Assembly (NCBI RefSeq): GCF_017052585.1
Contig: NZ_JAFFHZ010000001.1
Coordinates: 3,700,001 to 3,764,000, forward strand
Direction of reading: 5' to 3'
Origin: Paenibacillus apiarius
GTDB taxonomy: Bacteria > Bacillota > Bacilli > Paenibacillales > Paenibacillaceae
Length of the DNA: 64,000 nucleotides
Shown here: in pieces, positions 1-9,841 of the stretch
How positions within the stretch are numbered: the first letter of the stretch is position 1
Layout: every line of letters begins with the position of its first letter
Translations under genes and position numbers: made by a program
The notes under the pieces: model-generated
Told to the model about the DNA's origin: nothing
The model's database searches: none
Seen by the model: the letters and a program-made list of their open reading frames with translations, nothing else

Positions 1-2555
<2,555 letters not shown>

Positions 2556-2635
2556 TACTAACACAATTGATTCTAGAGCAAATGAAACTTTCGCGTTCAG
2601 TTTTCAAGGCGCAATGCCTTGTTACAGATTCATAT

Positions 2636-2711
2636 TCCCTGATAGCTCAGTTGGTAGAGCACTCGGCTGTTAACCGAGTTGTCACAGGTTCGAGTCCTGT
2701 TCGGGGAGCCA
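2636..2711 (+). tRNA. tRNA-Asn (GTT)
   Basis: Cloverleaf with acceptor arms TCCCTGA/TCGGGGA, anticodon loop reading GTT, T-loop GGTTCGAGTCC and encoded CCA. First gene of a 16-tRNA cluster, starting about 80 bases after the 23S gene. Confidence 0.97.
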
Positions 2712-2712
2712 T

Positions 2713-2805
2713 GGAGAGATGTCCGAGTTTGGTCGAAGGAGCACGATTGGAAATCGTGTAGGCGCCAAAAGCGTCTCGAGGGTTCGAATCCCTCTCTCTC
2801 CGCCA
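2713..2805 (+). tRNA. tRNA-Ser (GGA)
   Basis: Class II tRNA of 93 nt with a long variable arm (GGCGCCAAAAGCGTC). Acceptor arms GGAGAGA/TCTCTCC, anticodon GGA in loop TTGGAAA, encoded CCA. Confidence 0.97.
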
Positions 2806-2810
2806 GCTGT

Positions 2811-2885
2811 GGCCCGTTGGTCAAGGGGTTAAGACACCTCCCTTTCACGGAGGTAACAGGGGTTCGAATCCCCTACGGGTCACCA
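2811..2885 (+). tRNA. tRNA-Glu (TTC)
   Basis: Acceptor arms GGCCCGT/ACGGGTC with one G-T pair, anticodon TTC in loop CTTTCAC, encoded CCA. Confidence 0.97.
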
Positions 2886-2967
2886 CTTACATCATTCAAC
2901 TGGAAGAAATTGAGGGTTGAAAAGAGTGAGTGATGATGATAGACTATAATAGTCATCGCAAAAAAAT

Positions 2968-3043
2968 GGACGCTTAGCTCAGCTGGGAGAGCATCTGCCT
3001 TACAAGCAGAGGGTCGGCGGTTCGATCCCGTCAGCGTCCACCA
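2968..3043 (+). tRNA. tRNA-Val (TAC)
   Basis: Acceptor arms GGACGCT/AGCGTCC, anticodon TAC, encoded CCA. Preceded by an 82-base spacer, the longest in the cluster; no separate promoter is obvious in it. Confidence 0.97.
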
Positions 3044-3047
3044 TTAT

Positions 3048-3124
<77 letters not shown>

Positions 3125-3129
3125 AATAT

Positions 3130-3206
3130 GGAGCTGTGGTGTAGAGGCCTAACATGCCTGCCTGTCACGCAGGAGAACGCGGGTTCGAATCCCGTCAGCT
3201 CCGCCA
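3130..3206 (+). tRNA. tRNA-Asp (GTC)
   Basis: Acceptor arms GGAGCTG/CAGCTCC, anticodon GTC in loop CTGTCAC, encoded CCA. Confidence 0.97.
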
Positions 3207-3210
3207 TTTT

Positions 3211-3286
<76 letters not shown>

Positions 3287-3298
3287 TACAAGGCTTGA

Positions 3299-3371
3299 GC
3301 CGGTGTAGCTCAGTTGGTAGAGCGGCTGACTTGTAATCAGTAGGTCGAGGGTTCGACTCCTTTCGCCGGCA
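3299..3371 (+). tRNA. tRNA-Thr (TGT), CCA not encoded
   Basis: Acceptor GCCGGTG/CGCCGGC, anticodon TGT in loop CTTGTAA. The 3' end reads GCCGGC-A-CTGATA, so the discriminator A is followed by CTG rather than CCA. It is the only one of the 16 without an encoded CCA, which would have to be added after transcription. Confidence 0.95.
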
Positions 3372-3381
3372 CTGATACTGT

Positions 3382-3467
3382 GGAGGATTAGCGAAGTGGC
3401 CAAACGCAGCAGACTGTAAATCTGTTCCCGGACGGGTTCGGTGGTTCGAATCCATCATCCTCCACCA
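3382..3467 (+). tRNA. tRNA-Tyr (GTA)
   Basis: Class II tRNA of 86 nt with a long variable arm. Acceptor GGAGGAT/ATCCTCC, anticodon GTA in loop CTGTAAA, encoded CCA. Confidence 0.97.
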
Positions 3468-3474
3468 CTTATAT

Positions 3475-3548
3475 AGGGGCATAGTTTAAAGGTAGAACAG
3501 CGGTCTCCAAAACCGTTAGTGTGGGTTCAATTCCTGCTGCCCCTGCCA
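3475..3548 (+). tRNA. tRNA-Trp (CCA)
   Basis: Acceptor AGGGGCA/TGCCCCT, anticodon CCA in loop CTCCAAA, encoded 3' CCA. This is the ligand expected for the T-box upstream of trpS at 47515-47795. Confidence 0.97.
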
Positions 3549-3566
3549 AGAGAAAATTGTGAATAT

Positions 3567-3643
3567 GGCGGTCGTGGCGAAGTGGTTAACGCATCGGATT
3601 GTGGCTCCGACATTCGGGGGTTCGATTCCCCTCGATCGCCCCA
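3567..3643 (+). tRNA. tRNA-His (GTG)
   Basis: Anticodon GTG. The extra 5' G (position -1) pairs with C73, the identity feature of tRNA-His. Acceptor GCGGTCG/CGATCGC; CCA encoded. Confidence 0.96.
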
Positions 3644-3654
3644 TATTACCACAA

Positions 3655-3729
3655 TGGGGATTAGCCAAGCGGTAAGGCAACGGACTTTGACTCCGTCATG
3701 CATAGGTTCGAATCCTATATCCCCAGCCA
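3655..3729 (+). tRNA. tRNA-Gln (TTG)
   Basis: Acceptor TGGGGAT/ATCCCCA, anticodon TTG in loop CTTTGAC, encoded CCA. Confidence 0.97.
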
Positions 3730-3732
3730 TTT

Positions 3733-3807
3733 GCGGACATAGCTCAGTGGTAGAGTATCGCCTTGCCAAGGCGAGGGTCGCGGGTTCGAATCCCGTTGTC
3801 CGCTCCA
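3733..3807 (+). tRNA. tRNA-Gly (GCC)
   Basis: Acceptor GCGGACA/TGTCCGC, anticodon GCC in loop TTGCCAA, encoded CCA. Confidence 0.97.
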
Positions 3808-3810
3808 GAT

Positions 3811-3885
3811 GGCGCCATAGCCAAGTGGTAAGGCAAAGCTCTGCAAAAGCTTTATTCCCCAGTTCGAATCTGGGTGGCGCCTCCA
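3811..3885 (+). tRNA. tRNA-Cys (GCA)
   Basis: Acceptor GGCGCCA/TGGCGCC, anticodon GCA in loop CTGCAAA, encoded CCA. Confidence 0.97.
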
Positions 3886-3896
3886 ACTTGCAATAT

Positions 3897-3973
3897 GTGC
3901 CCTTAGCTCAGCTGGATAGAGCGTTTGACTACGAATCAAAAGGTCAGGAGTTCGAATCTCTTAGGGCACGCCA
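3897..3973 (+). tRNA. tRNA-Arg (ACG)
   Basis: Acceptor GTGCCCT/AGGGCAC, anticodon ACG (A34 presumably edited to inosine, as is known for this tRNA), encoded CCA. Confidence 0.97.
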
Positions 3974-3995
3974 TTTAAGATAATTAGCTTCATAT

Positions 3996-4078
3996 GCCGG
4001 TGTGGCGGAATTGGCAGACGCGCGCGACTCAAAATCGTGAGGGAAACCGTGGAGGTTCGAGTCCTCTCACCGGCACCA
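3996..4078 (+). tRNA. tRNA-Leu (CAA)
   Basis: Class II tRNA, 83 nt, acceptor GCCGGTG/CACCGGC. The anticodon loop CTCAAAA gives CAA. CCA is encoded. Last gene of the cluster. Confidence 0.95.
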
Positions 4079-4090
4079 CTATTACAGATA

Positions 4091-4117
4091 AGCTACCATA
4101 AATATGGGGCTTTTTTT
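4091..4117 (+). terminator. probable terminator of the rRNA-tRNA operon
   Basis: An imperfect stem (AGCTACCAT with ATGGGGCT) is followed directly by seven T residues, 12 bases after the last tRNA. The stem is short and holds a G-T pair and a bulge, so the call is moderate. Confidence 0.5.
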
Positions 4118-4320
4118 GTTTATATAACAATCCCCCTTTATAGTTGCAATGCTGAAGCGCACGCTGTGTTTTGTAAATAATTGAACACGGCCTTACACCA
4201 TCCATCCGTACGTGATTGATGACAGCGGCCTGATGCCGATCGCGAGAAGAGCTGTCGCCTGAATTGACGAGGGGGACATGGTGTGCGGCCTATTGGTTAT
4301 CGCAATGAAGCCATAATAAA
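4118..4320. other. intergenic region without recognised features
   Basis: Between the tRNA cluster and the floT terminator I see no ORF with a ribosome site, no structured RNA motif and no convincing promoter on either strand. Confidence 0.6.
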
Positions 4321-4369
4321 GAAAGCCTTGCGGGCGCAGCTGAGATCAGGTGCTGCCCGCAAGGCTTTC
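4321..4369 (-). terminator. rho-independent terminator of yuaF-floT
   Basis: A 15-bp perfect inverted repeat (GAAAGCCTTGCGGGC with its complement) around an 18-base loop. Read leftward it is followed by TTTATTATGG, placing it about 50 bases after the floT stop codon on the same strand. Confidence 0.85.
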
Positions 4370-4418
4370 GTCATAAACAGGTCATAAATAGATAGAAATC
4401 AATTAGGGCATGCTAACG

Positions 4419-5969
4419 TTAGGCTTCCGGCGCATCCGTTGCTTTAATTGCAGGCAGCTTCTCGGCCGTCGCTGCAACGTTAGATACAGCAGAGGCTGGA
4501 GCTTGATTATCAATGCCGGCGCCTTCTGTCAGCCGCTTAATCATGCGTTCGATATCGAGACCCGATACATCTTTCAGCATTTGCGGCGCGGTTGCCATCA
4601 GCTGTGTGACATAATTGCTCACACGTGCCGCTCCTTCGCCATTACCCGTATCGACGACTGTCAGCTTGTCGATGGATTTAATCGGCTCAGCCACTTTACC
4701 AGCCAGCTCAGGCAGCATCTTCACGACAATGTCGAGCACCGCTGCTTCGCCGAACTTCTCGAACGCTTCGGCAAGCTTCTGCTTCGCATCCGCTTCCGCA
4801 AGACCGCGCAGCCGAATGACTTCTGCTTCCGCGGTACCGCGCGCACGCTCCGCATCCGCTTCGGCAAGCCCTGCGAGGCGCTTCTGCTCCGCTTGCGCCT
4901 TCGCCTCAGCCTCGATGCGGTATTGCATCGCATCCGCTTCAAGCACTTTGCGCGACTTCTCCGCTTCCGCCGCTTGAACGACCGAATAGCGATCAGCGTC
5001 CGCTTTTTTCTTTACTTCCGCATCGTACTGCTTCTCGCGCCGCAAAATCTCTTTAGCCTCGAGGTCAATTTCCCGTTCCTTCCGAACGAGCTCAACGCGC
5101 ATTTGCTCTTCCACAACGCTTTGCTTCGAGCGCGCTTCTTGAATGAAGTAGGCCTGGTCGGCTTCGGCGCGCGCCAGATCCTGGTCTTTCTTGAACGCCG
5201 CGATCTTCAATTCCTTCTCCTTCGACGCTTCGGCGACGTTGGTGTCGCGAATGAGCTCTGCCTTCATTCCTTCTTCTTCCGCCTTCGCCTTCTGAATGCG
5301 GGAATCACGAACGGCTTCCGCTTCAGCAATATCGGCGTCGCGCTTAACAGCAGCAATACGCGGCTTCCCGAGCGCATCCAAGTATCCGTGCTTGTCACGC
5401 ACGTCTTTAATGGTGAACGATACGATTTGCAGGCCCATCTTCTTCAAGTCTCGCGCAGCAACCGACTGCACCTCCTGAGCGAAACGATCACGGTTGCGGT
5501 ACACTTCCTCGACGGTCATCGAGCCAAGGATAGCGCGCAGATGGCCTTCCAGCACTTCCTGCGCCTCACTTTTTAACGCTTCCGTCGGCTTGCCCAAGAA
5601 TTGTTCGGCTGCCGTCGCGATGTCTTCCACGGTACCGCCAATCTTGATGATGGCGACCGCGTCCGTCATGACGGGAACCCCTTGCTCGGTATATACCTCT
5701 GGCGTCATGACGTCCAGTTTGTGCGAGAGCAAGGACAGATTACGCGACTGCTGGAAAATAGGCAATATGAATGCGCCGCCGCCGCGGACAATCTTCATCT
5801 TGCGTCCAGATTCATCTGCGTTTACATTTTTCGTGCCAAGATAAGAACCGGTGACAATCATCGCTTCGTCTGGCCGGACCGTCTTGTAACGGGCCCAGAA
5901 GGCGAGTCCGAGCAGAACGATGACTCCGATGACGATGGCTGGAATCACAATTACATCATTTAAATCCAT
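4419..5969 (-). CDS. floT: flotillin-like protein FloT (YuaG)
   Basis: Membrane scaffold protein of the SPFH family, which in Bacillus organises functional membrane microdomains and affects signalling and secretion. The 516-residue product starts with one membrane segment (about residues 8-27). An SPFH domain follows to about 190, then a long Ala/Glu-rich coiled coil with repeated EAEA-type units (about 190-400) and a C-terminal oligomerisation region ending in an Ala/Pro-rich tail. Length is close to the Bacillus protein (about 509). A ribosome site AAGGGAG precedes the ATG. It lies 45 bases downstream of a NfeD-family gene, the usual partner. The high Ala/Glu content produces long open antisense frames that are not genes. 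Confidence 0.93.
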   Translation of the reverse strand: MDLNDVIVIPAIVIGVIVLLGLAFWARYKTVRPDEAMIVTGSYLGTKNVNADESGRKMKIVRGGGAFILPIFQQSRNLSLLSHKLDVMTPEVYTEQGVPVMTDAVAIIKIGGTVEDIATAAEQFLGKPTEALKSEAQEVLEGHLRAILGSMTVEEVYRNRDRFAQEVQSVAARDLKKMGLQIVSFTIKDVRDKHGYLDALGKPRIAAVKRDADIAEAEAVRDSRIQKAKAEEEGMKAELIRDTNVAEASKEKELKIAAFKKDQDLARAEADQAYFIQEARSKQSVVEEQMRVELVRKEREIDLEAKEILRREKQYDAEVKKKADADRYSVVQAAEAEKSRKVLEADAMQYRIEAEAKAQAEQKRLAGLAEADAERARGTAEAEVIRLRGLAEADAKQKLAEAFEKFGEAAVLDIVVKMLPELAGKVAEPIKSIDKLTVVDTGNGEGAARVSNYVTQLMATAPQMLKDVSGLDIERMIKRLTEGAGIDNQAPASAVSNVAATAEKLPAIKATDAPEA

Positions 5970-6014
5970 GGCATACAGCTCCCTTTTATATATAAATTTG
6001 TGGAAACACCAATG

Positions 6015-6554
6015 TTAGCGGCTTGGACGGAGCAAATCTTCGGTGAGAGGAGCAACATATAGCGTATCTTCCTTCACTTCGACTACGACAATGGTCATTC
6101 CAGAAGGAATGTTCTCCTTATCGAAAGAAGCCGCAATCTGATTCGTCAAGCCCGCTCCGATGCGCACGGTCACTTCGCCGAAGCCTGTTGCCGGAATCGG
6201 CACGATTACTTCGCCTACCTTCCCGGTCAGATCCTGGATAGAGAAGCCGATAGAATTCTCTCCTTGCTCCATCGGTTTTATATAGAAGAAATACATCATA
6301 ACGGAGACGAGAAGGGCGCAAGCGATGGCGATAAGCAGGATGCTGGCCGACTGGAAGGCCGTGTAGCGGGTAAGCAGTATCCCGGTAGCACCAAGCGCAG
6401 TCAAGCCGCTTACTAATGCGGTAGGTTGCAGGAAGGAGAGGTGTCCGTCGCCTACTAAGGCGTCAAAGGCGTGGCTTAGCACTTCTCCGAAGATGAAGGT
6501 AATGACGGCATATAAAGCGCCGAATACGAGCAAGCTCCAATATAAAGCTTCCAT
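6015..6554 (-). CDS. yuaF: NfeD-family membrane protein (YuaF)
   Basis: Small integral membrane protein of 179 residues. Hydrophobic segments lie near residues 5-25, 40-62 and 70-95. They are followed by an OB-fold-like NfeD domain (GKVGEVIVPI...GFGEVTVRIG to the C-terminus). NfeD proteins are encoded with flotillins or stomatins and are thought to work with them in the membrane. Here it is the first gene of a two-gene operon with floT and sits directly behind a SigW-type promoter, as in Bacillus subtilis. Length (about 174 in Bacillus) and context make the assignment firm; its molecular function is not known in detail. Confidence 0.88.
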   Translation of the reverse strand: MEALYWSLLVFGALYAVITFIFGEVLSHAFDALVGDGHLSFLQPTALVSGLTALGATGILLTRYTAFQSASILLIAIACALLVSVMMYFFYIKPMEQGENSIGFSIQDLTGKVGEVIVPIPATGFGEVTVRIGAGLTNQIAASFDKENIPSGMTIVVVEVKEDTLYVAPLTEDLLRPSR

Positions 6555-6620
6555 AGCATCTCTCCTTAGCAGCAGGTTCGTGTGGTGAGGATCAGGTGTT
6601 TGGATCCTTATGGAAATATA

Positions 6621-6647
6621 TACGTGCGATACTGCGCGGTAGTTTCA
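6621..6647 (-). promoter_or_regulatory. SigW-type (ECF) promoter for yuaF-floT
   Basis: Read leftward: TGAAAC, a 17-base spacer, then CGTA, the published ECF/SigW consensus in Bacillus. It lies about 67 bases upstream of the yuaF start, which suggests induction by cell-envelope stress. An ECF sigma factor other than a true SigW could also read it. Confidence 0.8.
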
Positions 6648-6738
6648 CTCCTGCATCTAATCTGTCTAGCATCGGCTCAAACTGGGGTCGATCCCGGCCC
6701 CCGACTTCAGTCTAGGTTCAAAAACCGCCCCCAGCCTG

Positions 6739-6767
6739 TTTTGAATAAATGCGATTCCACCTAAAAT
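6739..6767 (+). promoter_or_regulatory. candidate SigA promoter of the lia/psp operon
   Basis: TTTTGA, 17-base spacer, TAAAAT, 43 bases before the first operon gene. The -35 box is weak, as expected for a promoter that needs an activator such as LiaR. A half-repeated TCTAG...TTCAAA/CTCAAA pattern near 6666-6725 could hold an activator site, but I cannot define it. Confidence 0.4.
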
Positions 6768-6809
6768 AAAGACATAAGCAAGGCACAACGAAAGGTGGTG
6801 ACGAACCGA

Positions 6810-7115
6810 ATGCAAATGAACAAAGGAAATACCTTCGCTTTTATACTTATCGCACTGGGTGGCTTCATCCTTCTCAGCAAGTTCGGGATTCACTTGGGTA
6901 GCTGGTTCGGCTATTTGCTTCCGATTCTCCTGATTGGACTGGGTTACTATGGTGTGAAGGCGGGAAATTCGACCTTCGGATGGATTTTCATCATTATCGG
7001 CTCGATTAGCTTAATCGGTAAGTTATCTTGGCTCATCGGTATTATCGTTGCCGTAGCAATGGTTGGATTCGGGATATCGATGTTGTCCAGTAAGCGCAAT
7101 AGACATCCTTACTAA
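6810..7115 (+). CDS. LiaI/LiaF-like small membrane protein
   Basis: About 101 residues, almost entirely hydrophobic, with roughly four membrane segments and the LALGGFILLSKFG and LLPILLIGLGYYGVK patterns typical of the LiaI-LiaF-type transmembrane domain. I place the start at the ATG at 6810 because AAAGGTGG lies 11 bases upstream; an in-frame GTG at 6795 is less well spaced. In Bacillus, LiaI is a membrane anchor that recruits the PspA homologue LiaH. Here the gene stands directly before a PspA gene, which fits that role. First gene of the operon. Confidence 0.7.
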   Translation: MQMNKGNTFAFILIALGGFILLSKFGIHLGSWFGYLLPILLIGLGYYGVKAGNSTFGWIFIIIGSISLIGKLSWLIGIIVAVAMVGFGISMLSSKRNRHPY

Positions 7116-7167
7116 ACAAAACAAAAACGATGCAGCAAAATGACGAGTCAAGGAGGGAAAGAGCGGT

Positions 7168-7833
7168 ATGAGCAACATTTTTAAAAGGGTTCGCGACATC
7201 ACACTCGCTACGCTCAACGAGCGATTGGATAAAGTGGAAGACCCTGTGCGCTTGATTGACCAGTTTCTAATGCGCACACGGCACGATATTGCGGAAGCAG
7301 ACCGCCTTTATCAGCAATATGTGATGCACGCGAATCAAATGAGACATCAAATGAATCAAGCGCAGGAAATGCGTGACCGCAGAGAACAGCAAGCGATGCT
7401 GGCATTGAAGGCGGGCGAGGAATTCGCCGCAAAGATCGCTTTGCAAGAGAAGCTGATGCATGAAGAAAAAGCAATACAGTACGCTGATTTATATGATAAG
7501 AGCAAGCAAGCCATTCTTGATCTGGAAGAACAGTTGAACCTGCTCAAGAGTGAATATCAAACGGTGTATGACAAGCGCCAATATTATTTCGCCCGTATGC
7601 AAAATATTCGACTGCAGCAGCAGATGAATCAACGCTTCGGACAATATGGCGGCGGGCAAGTCGACGGCATGTTCCGGCGCCTGGAAGACCGCGTCACCGA
7701 TATGGAGTGGGAAACAGAGAGTATCCAACAAGTTCGCCGGATGGGCGGACAGGCGGGCAGCCTGGGGCAAGAATCGGCGCTGCAGCGCGAGATGGAACGT
7801 TTAAGACAGAAATTAGATTCGACAAAGGAGTGA
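7168..7833 (+). CDS. PspA/IM30 family protein (LiaH-like), copy 1
   Basis: Peripheral membrane-protecting protein of the PspA/IM30/LiaH family, predicted to be almost all alpha-helical coiled coil, 221 residues. The N-terminal amphipathic helix ([26 protein letters not shown]) and the KVEDPVRLIDQFL motif are family signatures. The C-terminal part has a Gln/Gly-rich break (RFGQYGGGQVDG) before the last helices. AGGAGGG precedes the ATG at 7168. It is followed by pspC, whose ribosome site lies in its last codons, then by a second PspA gene. Family function: binding stressed membranes as oligomers to limit ion leakage. Confidence 0.88.
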   Translation: MSNIFKRVRDITLATLNERLDKVEDPVRLIDQFLMRTRHDIAEADRLYQQYVMHANQMRHQMNQAQEMRDRREQQAMLALKAGEEFAAKIALQEKLMHEEKAIQYADLYDKSKQAILDLEEQLNLLKSEYQTVYDKRQYYFARMQNIRLQQQMNQRFGQYGGGQVDGMFRRLEDRVTDMEWETESIQQVRRMGGQAGSLGQESALQREMERLRQKLDSTKE

Positions 7834-7841
7834 CATGAGTC

Positions 7842-8321
7842 ATGAACAGAAAATTATATCGTTCGGTTCGTGACCGGAAGCTGTGCGGCCTCATCGGCGG
7901 CCTGGGCGAATGGCTCGGCTTTGATGTAACTCTGCTGCGTATCCTATTTGTGATTGGGTGTTTCTTTTCCGGCTTCACGTTACTGTTCGTCTATTTCATC
8001 GTGGCGCTTGTAGTGCCAAAAGAACCTTATTCTCCGTATGGTCCGCAAGGATACGGCTCGGGCCCGTACAATAACCCAAACGGCTACAATAGCTATAATG
8101 GCGGCTATACGGCGAATGACCAAGGATGTTACAACAACACCCGTCAAGGCGGAGCGTACGACAATTACGGCTCTTACAACTCTTCCAGCTATGGAAGCAT
8201 GAAGCAAAAGGATAATTCCTCCATTGATTCCATGATGGAAGATATCGAAAGAAAAGCAATGATGAAAGAATTACAAGAATTGCGCAATAAAGTCGCAAAG
8301 TATGAGAAAGGGGATAAGTAA
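7842..8321 (+). CDS. PspC domain protein
   Basis: Phage-shock-protein C family membrane protein, 159 residues. The N-terminal PspC domain (residues 1-65) has the hallmark [16 protein letters not shown]-type pattern and a membrane helix (about 30-60). A Tyr/Gly/Asn-rich linker with repeated YN, YG and NGY units follows (about 65-125), then a basic-acidic helix at the C-terminus. In proteobacteria PspC senses envelope stress and signals to PspA. Here it sits between two pspA genes with 8-base and 1-base gaps, so the three are surely co-translated. The low-complexity linker is longer than in a minimal PspC. Confidence 0.87.
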   Translation: MNRKLYRSVRDRKLCGLIGGLGEWLGFDVTLLRILFVIGCFFSGFTLLFVYFIVALVVPKEPYSPYGPQGYGSGPYNNPNGYNSYNGGYTANDQGCYNNTRQGGAYDNYGSYNSSSYGSMKQKDNSSIDSMMEDIERKAMMKELQELRNKVAKYEKGDK

Positions 8322-8322
8322 A

Positions 8323-9006
8323 ATGGGAGTATTCAAACGAATTAAAGATATGACAAAGGCGTCGGTTCACGAGGTATTGGATAAAGTAGAAGACCCGGTA
8401 GTAATGTTAAATCAGTATCTGCGCGACATGGAGCAGGAAATTCATGAAGCGGAAGTGACGGTAGCGAAGCAAATGGCAAACGAGCGCCGCATTAAGCACC
8501 GCTTCGATGAAGCGATTCGGATGTCTGCCGACCGTGAAGCGCAAGCCGAGCGCGCGCTGACTTCAGGACAAGAAGAATTGGCCCGCAAATGCCTGGAAGA
8601 GAAGCTGTACTATGATCAAAAAGTAGCGGAATACAGTGACTTGCATACACAAGCCAAATCGCAAGCAGACGAATTGATGCAGCAATTGCATTCCATGAAG
8701 GATGAATTCTACAAGCTGCGCAACAAGCGCAATGAATTGGCTGCCCGCGCACAAATGGCGAAGGCCCGCAAGCAAATGGCTTCCATCACAAGCGTCCATT
8801 CCATTGAAGCGGGCAATGCTTCCCGCGGCTTCCACCGCATGGAAGAGAAGATTATGCAGTTGGAGGCGGAAGCAGAAGTGATGCGTGCCCCTTACGGAGG
8901 CTATTCTACACCGGCTTCGTACCAACAACCGGTTGATGTCGAGAAGCAAATCAAAGTCGACGAGCAGTTGGCTGCGTTGAAACAAAAATTAGGCCAAAAC
9001 GAATAA
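8323..9006 (+). CDS. PspA/IM30 family protein, copy 2
   Basis: Second PspA/IM30 homologue, 227 residues. The N-terminus [21 protein letters not shown] is an amphipathic helix followed by the [12 protein letters not shown] motif, then continuous coiled coil to about 190 and a Tyr/Pro/Gln-rich linker before a final helix. The ATG at 8323 is preceded by GAGAAAGGGG and follows the pspC stop by one base; the in-frame upstream ATG at 8302 lies inside pspC and lacks a ribosome site. It diverges clearly from copy 1, so it is an old paralogue rather than a recent duplication. Mixed PspA oligomers are a possibility. Confidence 0.87.
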   Translation: MGVFKRIKDMTKASVHEVLDKVEDPVVMLNQYLRDMEQEIHEAEVTVAKQMANERRIKHRFDEAIRMSADREAQAERALTSGQEELARKCLEEKLYYDQKVAEYSDLHTQAKSQADELMQQLHSMKDEFYKLRNKRNELAARAQMAKARKQMASITSVHSIEAGNASRGFHRMEEKIMQLEAEAEVMRAPYGGYSTPASYQQPVDVEKQIKVDEQLAALKQKLGQNE

Positions 9007-9054
9007 CCCCTTGGGGTAGGCCTCAGGTTATGATATGCTAACAAAGGAGCTCTG

Positions 9055-9076
9055 CGGCGATGCATTTGCATCGCCG
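9055..9076 (+). other. intra-operon hairpin between pspA copy 2 and liaF
   Basis: A perfect 10-bp stem (CGGCGATGCA with TGCATCGCCG) around a 2-base centre, followed by TTATT. The T-run is too short for a strong terminator. It may act as a partial terminator or 3' stabiliser that raises psp mRNA relative to liaFSR. Confidence 0.5.
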
Positions 9077-9116
9077 TTATTGGCTTCACACGATTCTTTG
9101 CGACAGGAGGTGCGAC

Positions 9117-9767
9117 ATGAAGACAAACAACCGTTTACTTGCATATGTGCTCATTGTTGTTGGATTGCTTATTCTGATAGGCAAGTGGCTTAGTTTCGGT
9201 ACGTTTGTCGCCCTCGTAATGCTATATTTAGGCGTCCGTAAAGTTCGTGCTGCGGAATTGCGTGTCGGTTATATTTTGCTCGGTGTCGGGGGAGCGCTGC
9301 TGTTGTTGGAGCATTTGATGCTCTTTATGGGAATTATCCTTATATCGTTAGGCATTTTTTATTCGCGGACCCGACAGGATGAAAAGCAAGAGCGGGTCGA
9401 GAAACGCCAAAATTTGACCGCAAGCTTGAAATGGGATCGGGAGCCCTATATTTTGCATAGCCAGAGCATGTGGCACGTAATCGGAGAGTGCGATATCGAC
9501 TTATCGCTTGCCATATTGGAGGAGCCAGAAACGAAGCTGCTGTTCCAGGGCGTGATGGGCGATATGGATATTACCATTCCGGACGATGTAGGCGTAGAGA
9601 TCGAAGCTACCGTTTTATTCGGACAGATCGATATCGGGCGGGATAAAGAGACGGGATTGTTCAACAAGTGGACTTGGCGTTCCCCCAATTATGATTGGGC
9701 CGAACAACGAGTGAAACTATACATCTCTTATATCGTAGGAGATATAGATATCAAATTGCACGTATAG
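9117..9767 (+). CDS. liaF: LiaF-like membrane protein, regulator of the LiaRS system
   Basis: 216 residues. The N-terminal half has about four hydrophobic segments of LiaI-LiaF type. The C-terminal half (about 110-216) is a soluble beta-rich domain (HVIGECDIDLSLAILEEPETKLLFQGVMGDMDITIP...) matching the C-terminal domain of LiaF. In Bacillus, LiaF inhibits LiaS in the absence of envelope stress. The ATG at 9117 follows an AGGAGGTG ribosome site. It stands before a LiaS-like kinase and LiaR-like regulator, giving the usual F-S-R order, here separated by a short palindromic repeat. Confidence 0.82.
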   Translation: MKTNNRLLAYVLIVVGLLILIGKWLSFGTFVALVMLYLGVRKVRAAELRVGYILLGVGGALLLLEHLMLFMGIILISLGIFYSRTRQDEKQERVEKRQNLTASLKWDREPYILHSQSMWHVIGECDIDLSLAILEEPETKLLFQGVMGDMDITIPDDVGVEIEATVLFGQIDIGRDKETGLFNKWTWRSPNYDWAEQRVKLYISYIVGDIDIKLHV

Positions 9768-9797
9768 AGGTTGTTCAAAAAGCCCCTTTTGAACACG
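9768..9797 (+). repeat. dispersed 30-bp palindromic repeat, copy 1
   Basis: AGGTTGTTCAAAAAG, then CCCCTTTTGAACACG: an imperfect palindrome in the liaF-liaS gap. Inverted copies occur at 40706-40735 and 63719-63749; end fragments occur near 13050 and 56601. Confidence 0.75.
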
Positions 9798-9841
9798 AAT
9801 TTTAGCGAATGGAATGTGGAAAGGAGATGCAATAGCCGGCG

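Noticed and set aside
2556-2635. Possible 5S rRNA gene
   Set aside because: The spacer is too short and lacks 5S sequence blocks.
4410-5576. 388-codon rightward ORF opposite floT
   Set aside because: Antisense shadow of the Ala/Glu-rich coiled coil, no ribosome site, Arg/Leu/Phe-rich nonsense composition.
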